Position numbers and translations under genes: made by a program
DNA from: Thermoflexales bacterium
GTDB taxonomy: Bacteria; Chloroflexota; Anaerolineae; Fen-1058
Length of the DNA stretch: 8,751 bases
Assembly (NCBI GenBank): GCA_017882055.1
Contig: JADGQE010000156.1
Span: 1 to 8,751 of the forward strand
Direction of reading: 5' to 3'
Notes under the pieces: generated by a model
What the model saw: the letters and a program-made list of their open reading frames with translations, nothing else
What the model was told of the DNA's origin: nothing
Database searches by the model: none
Shown: positions 5,621 through 8,751 of the stretch, in pieces
Layout: each line of letters begins with the position of its first letter
Numbering within the stretch: position 1 is the first letter of the stretch

Positions 5621-6220
5621 ATGGACACCATACCTCCACCTGTTCTACGTTTAATCGAAGCGTTCTCGCGCTTGCCCGGCATCGGGCCGAAGTCGGCCTC
5701 GCGCCTGACGTACTATCTGATTCGCTCGCAGTCCGACGAGGCGATCGAGTTGTCGGATGCGTTGAAGGAACTGCGCGATCGAATTCAATTCTGCTCGGTC
5801 TGCTTCAACATCACCGAAATCAGTCCGTGCCCGATCTGCCAGAGCGACGAGCGTGATCGCTCGGTGATTTGCGTTGTGGAAGAGCCGCTGGATGTGATGG
5901 CCATCGAACGCACGCGCGAATATCGCGGGTTGTACCATGTGCTGCATGGCGTGATTTCGCCGATGGATGGAGTAGGGCCGGACGATCTGCGCGTTCGCGA
6001 GCTGATCGAGCGTGTGGCGACGGGCGGCGTTAAAGAAATCATCCTGGCGACCAACCCCAGCCTCGAAGGCGAGAACACGGCGATGTATGTTCAGCGCAAG
6101 ATCAATACGCCCGGCGTTAAGGTCACACGTTTGGCGCGCGGCCTGCCCATGGGCGGCGATCTCGAATATGCTGATGAAGTGACATTGACCCGGGCGCTGG
6201 AAGGCCGACGCGAGATGTAG
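5621..6220 (+). CDS. recR: Recombination mediator protein RecR
   Basis: Acts with RecO (and RecF) to load RecA onto SSB-coated single-stranded DNA during gap repair. The 199-residue length is normal. Elements in order are a helix-hairpin-helix (RLPGIGPKSASRL, 17-29), a four-Cys zinc finger (Cys58, 61, 70 and 73), and a Toprim domain starting at VICVVEEPLDVMAIE (82-96). The Toprim domain includes DGVGPDDL and the ATNPSLEGENTAMY segment. The C-terminal motif is TRLARGLPMGGDLEYAD. ATG 5621 gives the expected N-terminus, and an in-frame TGA lies ten codons upstream, so no longer form is possible. No Shine-Dalgarno can be seen. The gap from ybaB is 108 bases and is mostly filled by the octamer repeat. 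A hairpin with T-run follows the gene. Confidence 0.96.
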   Translation: MDTIPPPVLRLIEAFSRLPGIGPKSASRLTYYLIRSQSDEAIELSDALKELRDRIQFCSVCFNITEISPCPICQSDERDRSVICVVEEPLDVMAIERTREYRGLYHVLHGVISPMDGVGPDDLRVRELIERVATGGVKEIILATNPSLEGENTAMYVQRKINTPGVKVTRLARGLPMGGDLEYADEVTLTRALEGRREM

Positions 6221-6233
6221 CGTCGAATTTTTG

Positions 6234-6287
6234 GACACGGATAGACGCGGATTCACACGGATTTGATTTTAGCGTGTGGGTCCGCGT
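6234..6287. repeat. Decamer-unit repeat with inverted arm after recR
   Basis: Three 10-base units in exact register, GACACGGATA, GACGCGGATT and CACACGGATT (6234-6263), are followed by an opposing arm at 6273-6287. ACGCGGATTCACACG (6245-6259) pairs with CGTGTGGGTCCGCGT at 13 of 15 positions. This is the same layout as the elements at 1261 and 5530, with a different unit length and sequence. Confidence 0.75.
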
Positions 6288-6295
6288 TTTTGTTT
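6245..6295 (+). terminator. Terminator of dnaX-ybaB-recR, formed by the decamer repeat
   Basis: The 15-base GC-rich stem of the repeat (6245-6259 with 6273-6287, 13-base loop) runs directly into TTTTTGTTT (6287-6295). It begins 24 bases after the recR stop and separates recR from the convergent peptidase gene. The repeat seems to have been put to use as a rho-independent terminator. Confidence 0.65.
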
Positions 6296-6302
6296 GGTAT
6301 GA

Positions 6303-6335
6303 GCCGCCCCGCCGATCAATCATCAACGGGGCGGC
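6303..6335. terminator. GC-rich hairpin between convergent recR and the peptidase gene
   Basis: GCCGCCCCG (6303-6311) and CGGGGCGGC (6327-6335) form a perfect 9-base stem with a 15-base loop. Neither side has a clear T-run directly after it. It lies 41 bases past the peptidase stop and could slow or end transcription from the minus strand, but this is uncertain. A weaker fold with TTTTTT (about 6345-6350) lies nearer the peptidase stop on that strand. Confidence 0.4.
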
Positions 6336-6376
6336 ATTGGCGAAAAAATTGTGGGCTTGGAAAGGCCGCGCTTGCG

Positions 6377-7198
6377 TTACTGCTGAATTGTCCAGAAGTC
6401 GCTGGACAATTGGTGATCCGTGACGTAAGCGTAGGGCATGGTGAAATAGCCCTGCTGTCCCCAGCCCGTTCCCCACGAATTGCGCACGATGAGCCGCTGC
6501 TGCGCATCGTCATAGCCCACAGCCATCACCGCGTGGCCGCCTAACACCTTCTCGGTCTTTTGCGGCATCGGCACCACGCCGGTCTGAGCTACCGCCTGCG
6601 TCTCGAAACTCTCATAGACCGTAAAGCCAAATACGAAGGGATAGCCTCCGGCCAGACAGGCCCGCATCTCGTCGAGTGACGCCAGGCGATGATACGATGA
6701 AATGGTGTGGCTCAGCGCCTCCTTGTAGCAAGCGGTTGTCGGCTTCACTTTGAATTTGGCAATGACGTAAGGCCATTTCTGCTCGGAACATACGCCCTGC
6801 TTGGTAACCGACTTGACGCCATCGCGAATCATCGCGCCCGAATCGGATTGCACGGTATGCTCCATCACGCGCTCGTTGTAATAGATAAACAATCGGCTTA
6901 ATGCCACAAAGGGCTGTCTCGCTTTCACCTCCAGAAAACCAAGTACGCCCGCGATGGCATTGGCCGTGCAGCTGCCCAATTGTCCTTGATCGACAATCGG
7001 TGGACACTGCGATCGCCAATCGACCGACGGGGGCAGCGTGACCGGCGCGGGCCTGATGGCCGCGTACATGAAGTCGCGTTGATCCGGCAGATCGGGCATC
7101 CAGCCATAACCGCGTCCGATCGCCTTGCTGGTCGTAGTCACTTTCTTTGCTCTGGCGGTCCCTGACTTGGCAGGCGCCGCTTTCTTTTTGGGTGCCAT
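6377..7198 (-). CDS. Papain-family (C1) cysteine peptidase, no signal peptide or propeptide
   Basis: Predicted thiol endopeptidase. The catalytic set is complete: oxyanion Gln71 and nucleophile Cys77 in DQGQLGSCTANA (70-81), His222 in GGHAVMAVGYD (220-230), and Asn240 in VRNSWGTGWGQQGYF (238-252). The order and the Gln-x5-Cys spacing match papain. Thr78 replaces the Trp that usually follows the active Cys, as I recall in the bacterial branch with an N-terminal GWMPDLPDQRDF (32-43) before VDWR (59-62). The 273 residues begin with a Lys/Ala-rich tail (MAPKKKAAPAKSGTARAKK). There is no hydrophobic signal sequence, and the roughly 55 residues before the catalytic domain are too short and show no ERFNIN inhibitory pro-domain. 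The enzyme may therefore be made active inside the cell. The ATG has a GAGGAG site 7 bases upstream. The gene lies 126 bases after a chagasin-like inhibitor gene on the same strand, with no terminator seen between them. The natural substrate is unknown. Confidence 0.9.
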   Translation of the reverse strand: MAPKKKAAPAKSGTARAKKVTTTSKAIGRGYGWMPDLPDQRDFMYAAIRPAPVTLPPSVDWRSQCPPIVDQGQLGSCTANAIAGVLGFLEVKARQPFVALSRLFIYYNERVMEHTVQSDSGAMIRDGVKSVTKQGVCSEQKWPYVIAKFKVKPTTACYKEALSHTISSYHRLASLDEMRACLAGGYPFVFGFTVYESFETQAVAQTGVVPMPQKTEKVLGGHAVMAVGYDDAQQRLIVRNSWGTGWGQQGYFTMPYAYVTDHQLSSDFWTIQQ

Positions 7199-7220
7199 GA
7201 GTCGTCTCCTCTGATGTGAT

Positions 7221-7236
7221 CTGACTGACTAACTGA
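7221..7236. repeat. CTGA tetranucleotide run in the inhibitor-peptidase gap
   Basis: CTGA, CTGA, CTAA and CTGA stand in tandem just upstream of the peptidase ribosome site. The rest of the 126-base gap (7199-7324) shows an AAAGGAGG-like stretch near 7290 with no matching gene, and no convincing promoter or terminator. Confidence 0.4.
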
Positions 7237-7324
7237 GCAAATATCCCGGTACGATATAAGACCACGCTGTTTTGTTGAACTTGCGCCTCCTTTCGGCGAT
7301 CGAGCGATCCGCTTGGCGTATCAA

Positions 7325-7624
7325 TCACTCCGCCGGATCGATCTGAACCTCAAACGTTCGTTCATCCGCTGCGGCACCCGCTTGCCAGCCCCGCCGATAC
7401 GCAAACGCCAACGCATACTTGCCGGGCGATGAGGATTGAAAGCGAAAGCGTTGAACGGTGCCGGCCCCCGGCCTCAACGTCGGCACGTCGCGCGTTTCCT
7501 CGATAAGCGTAAACGCTTCGGGCAGCAGTGTCACCACCCAGCGATAGCCTGTTCCGGCTGTCGCGGGCAGCGCCACCTCGAAGAGTTCTCCCACCTTGGC
7601 ATGAATGATCTGGTTAGCGACCAT
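7325..7624 (-). CDS. Chagasin-like (I42 family) cysteine peptidase inhibitor
   Basis: Small all-beta protein of 99 residues (100 if the GTG at 7627 is used), probably a tight reversible inhibitor of papain-type peptidases. Counting from that GTG, the three inhibitory loops of chagasins can be placed. The first is PATAGTGYRW (21-30), equivalent to the NPTTGY loop that enters the active site. The second is the Gly loop RPGAGTVQRF (52-61). The third is AYRRGWQ (76-82), equivalent to the RPW loop, with Pro replaced by an Arg-Gly pair. The strand FRFQSSSPGKYALAFAY (61-77) before it is typical. There is no signal peptide, unlike many secreted or periplasmic members, so it should share the cytoplasm with the C1 peptidase encoded just downstream. 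ATG is preferred because GGGGAG overlaps the GTG and lies only 2 bases from the ATG, so either start is tight. A strong promoter stands directly upstream. Confidence 0.83.
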   Translation of the reverse strand: MVANQIIHAKVGELFEVALPATAGTGYRWVVTLLPEAFTLIEETRDVPTLRPGAGTVQRFRFQSSSPGKYALAFAYRRGWQAGAAADERTFEVQIDPAE

Positions 7625-7662
7625 CACTCCCCTGCGCCGTTATCAATGACCCTGATGTTTTG

Positions 7663-7691
7663 GTTATAGCCCGACTGAGGGATGATGTCAA
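7663..7691 (-). promoter_or_regulatory. Strong sigma-70 promoter of the inhibitor-peptidase pair
   Basis: On the minus strand a perfect -35 TTGACA (7691-7686) and a -10 TATAAC (7668-7663) are 17 bases apart, the ideal spacing. The start would be near 7656, leaving a leader of about 30 bases. It begins directly after the mgsA terminator. Confidence 0.8.
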
Positions 7692-7695
7692 TAGC

Positions 7696-7727
7696 AAAAA
7701 GCCCGGGGCGACCAACTGGTCGCCCCG
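7696..7727 (-). terminator. Intrinsic terminator after mgsA
   Basis: Arms CGGGGCGACCA and TGGTCGCCCCG (7727-7704 on the minus strand) are perfect 11-base complements around two bases, so a slightly wider loop will form in RNA. GGC and then TTTTT (7700-7696) follow. The stem begins about 100 bases after the mgsA stop. The stretch between (7728-7829) holds only two TGCTGGCA direct copies and a weak TGCCA/TGGCA hairpin, with no gene. Confidence 0.8.
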
Positions 7728-7829
7728 CGTGGAAGCCTTTATTTGTCAGCACATAGCCGTGAGTACTATTGATGCCATTCTGCTGGCAGCTATGCGTTGA
7801 AGGTGCAAATGCTGGCATTGTCCAAGCAG

Positions 7830-8255
7830 TTATCGATATGTATTTGCAGCTCTATGGGCAGCCTCCAGTGGTGACTCCTCAGGTGAATTCTTAAGAATCC
7901 AACTCATCACGCAGTCAGCCGTTGCGACATTCGTCGCCAACGGCACGTCGTGGACGTTGCACAGCCGCAGCAGGGCTTGAATGTCCGGATCGTGCGGATG
8001 CTTGTCCAGTGGATCGACCAGGAAGATCACCGCGTGAACCGCGCCTTCGACCACCCGTGCCCCGATCTGCGCGTCACCGCCCAGCGGCCCCGGCTTTACG
8101 GCTTCAATCTCCAGTCCGACTTTGTCCTGCATCAGTTTGGCCGTTGAGGCCGTGGCCACTAACTTGCAGTGTGCCAGCGCGGTTCGATTATAAGTGGCCC
8201 ACGCCACCATATCGGCCTTCTTGCCATCGTGTGAGATCAATGCGATTGTTTTCAT
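7830..8255 (-). CDS. mgsA: Methylglyoxal synthase
   Basis: Converts dihydroxyacetone phosphate to methylglyoxal and phosphate, a bypass of lower glycolysis used when sugar phosphates build up or phosphate runs short. The 141-residue protein has the family's signature sites: ALISHDGKK (5-13, phosphate binding) and ATAST (34-38, equivalent to the phosphate loop). KPGPLGGDAQIGA (54-66) carries the catalytic Asp61, and DPLDKHPHDPD (81-91) has Asp81, His88 and Asp91 at the spacing known from E. coli MgsA. ATNVATAD (107-114) follows. E. coli MgsA is 152 residues, so the length fits. The frame is open 83 codons further upstream, but that part is not conserved in character, and ATG 8255 begins the family sequence. 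GGGAGGAGG lies about 12 bases before it, slightly far. It has its own promoter and terminator. Confidence 0.95.
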   Translation of the reverse strand: MKTIALISHDGKKADMVAWATYNRTALAHCKLVATASTAKLMQDKVGLEIEAVKPGPLGGDAQIGARVVEGAVHAVIFLVDPLDKHPHDPDIQALLRLCNVHDVPLATNVATADCVMSWILKNSPEESPLEAAHRAANTYR

Positions 8256-8295
8256 AGGGAATATGCCTCCTCCCGTAAAGTGACTTACTCTGATA

Positions 8296-8301
8296 ATTGT
8301 A
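8296..8301 (-). promoter_or_regulatory. Candidate extended -10 promoter of mgsA
   Basis: TACAAT (8301-8296 on the minus strand) is preceded by TG at the extended -10 position (TGGTACAAT). No good -35 was found at 16-18 bases. A start near 8289 would leave about 34 bases of leader, which contains the GGGAGGAGG ribosome site. The 89-base gap to the FemAB gene shows no terminator. Confidence 0.5.
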
Positions 8302-8344
8302 CCAGACGCGGTACTTGGGGCAGATCGATTTACGCGGTAGCCCC

Positions 8345-8751
8345 TTAACTTTGAAGTTGATGCCGTTTTCGCATGATATTCAATACGCGCGGCATGGCGA
8401 CGGAGTAGACCCAATACCAGAAACGCGAGACGACAAAATCGTACGCGCCGACCTGAGGTGTGAACTGCCCGCCGAGGCCCTCTTTGAATTTGTAGACGCC
8501 CCACATCGAATCATTTTCGCTTAACTCATCGGGCGCGCCCCATAGATCATAGAAGGTGCAGCCCTGCGCTTTGGCCCACTGCATCGCGTGCCACTGTAAT
8601 AAATGATTAGGCATGTAGTCGCGATGCAAGTTGCGCGACATACCGTACATATACCAGGCGCGATCGGCGAAGTAAAAGAGGATGAGGCCGGCCACGGCTT
8701 CGCCTTCGACTTCGGCGATGAAAGGTTGGGCGCGTTTCGATTGAATGAAGC
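8345..8751 (-). CDS. FemA/FemB-like aminoacyltransferase, 5' part beyond window edge
   Basis: Only the last 134 residues are in the window; the frame stays open to the edge, and family members are usually 330-400 residues. The part seen matches the second GNAT-like half of FemABX proteins, which add amino acids from aminoacyl-tRNA to the peptidoglycan stem peptide. It shows the strand FIAEVEGEAVAGLILFYF, then WYMYGMSRNLHRDYMPNHLL, then QWAKAQGCTFYDLWGAPDEL, then MWGVYKFKEGLGGQFTPQVG near the C-terminus. The family also contains members of unclear acceptor, so the exact amino acid and target cannot be named. A GTG at 8695 could be mistaken for a start, but conserved sequence continues upstream of it. 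The gene ends with TAA at 8345-8347, 89 bases before mgsA. Confidence 0.85.
   Translation of the reverse strand, partial: FIQSKRAQPFIAEVEGEAVAGLILFYFADRAWYMYGMSRNLHRDYMPNHLLQWHAMQWAKAQGCTFYDLWGAPDELSENDSMWGVYKFKEGLGGQFTPQVGAYDFVVSRFWYWVYSVAMPRVLNIMRKRHQLQS

Noticed and set aside
5651..6256. 201-codon minus-strand frame opposite recR
   Set aside because: Antisense shadow of a complete, well-conserved recR; the excess of open frames comes from the base composition.
1261..6287. CRISPR array
   Set aside because: The tandem units are only 7-10 bases with no spacers, and no cas genes are in the window.
6612..7328. Long minus-strand frame starting with GTG at 7328, overlapping the inhibitor stop
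   Set aside because: Most of it is out of frame within the peptidase gene, and its sequence has no recognisable domain. The AAAGGAGG inside it has no start codon at a sensible distance.
7624..7818. 64-codon minus-strand frame between mgsA and the inhibitor
   Set aside because: It crosses the mgsA terminator hairpin and the inhibitor promoter, so it is not a believable gene.
8256..8504. 83-codon N-terminal extension of the mgsA frame
   Set aside because: It overlaps the FemAB gene in another frame, is rich in Arg without family likeness, and MgsA starts at 8255.

Overview
The window looks like a stretch of chromosome from a Chloroflexota bacterium, most likely the Anaerolineae/Caldilineae side. 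The grounds are indirect. They are the lipoprotein with a long Thr/Pro/Ala linker, the dnaX-ybaB-recR order, a FemAB-type protein, moderately high GC, and hairpin-forming repeats of several kinds in most intergenic gaps. No 16S or ribosomal gene is present to settle it, so the assignment is an inference. No tRNA, rRNA, CRISPR array or transposase gene was seen.

Positions 1-3473, minus strand: a thiamine salvage and uptake operon read right to left. A sigma-70 promoter (about 3443-3473) starts a leader with a TPP riboswitch (about 3342-3423) and an intrinsic terminator (about 3290-3326). Then come thiN (thiamine pyrophosphokinase), thiB (thiamine-binding lipoprotein) and thiP (permease, cut by the left window edge). 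The ATPase ThiQ is expected just beyond the edge. ThiB captures thiamine, ThiP moves it across the membrane, ThiN makes TPP from it, and TPP shuts the operon off through the riboswitch.

Positions 3467-6295, plus strand: a divergent replication/repair operon, dnaX (DNA polymerase III tau), ybaB (nucleoid-associated protein) and recR (recombination mediator). It ends in a hairpin followed by a T-run. The dnaX and thiamine promoters are back to back and their -35 boxes overlap.

Positions 6377-7691, minus strand: a papain-family (C1) cysteine peptidase, preceded by a small chagasin/I42-type protein, a family of tight inhibitors of C1 peptidases. The pair has a strong promoter. Neither protein has a visible signal peptide, and the peptidase lacks the usual inhibitory propeptide, which suggests an intracellular protease controlled by a separate inhibitor. 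This is the most unusual system in the window.

Positions 7696-8751, minus strand: mgsA (methylglyoxal synthase) with its own promoter and terminator, and the 3' part of a FemA/FemB-like aminoacyltransferase gene that runs off the right edge.

The second notable theme is the repeats. Five intergenic or gene-end sites carry different short elements. Four are built of 7-, 8- or 10-base tandem units, and four form inverted pairs. They sit at 1261-1321, 2559-2579, 3227-3289, 5530-5588 and 6234-6287. One supplies a stop codon, one doubles as a terminator, and two lie between genes of one operon. The tetramer GATC also appears about three times more often than chance predicts.
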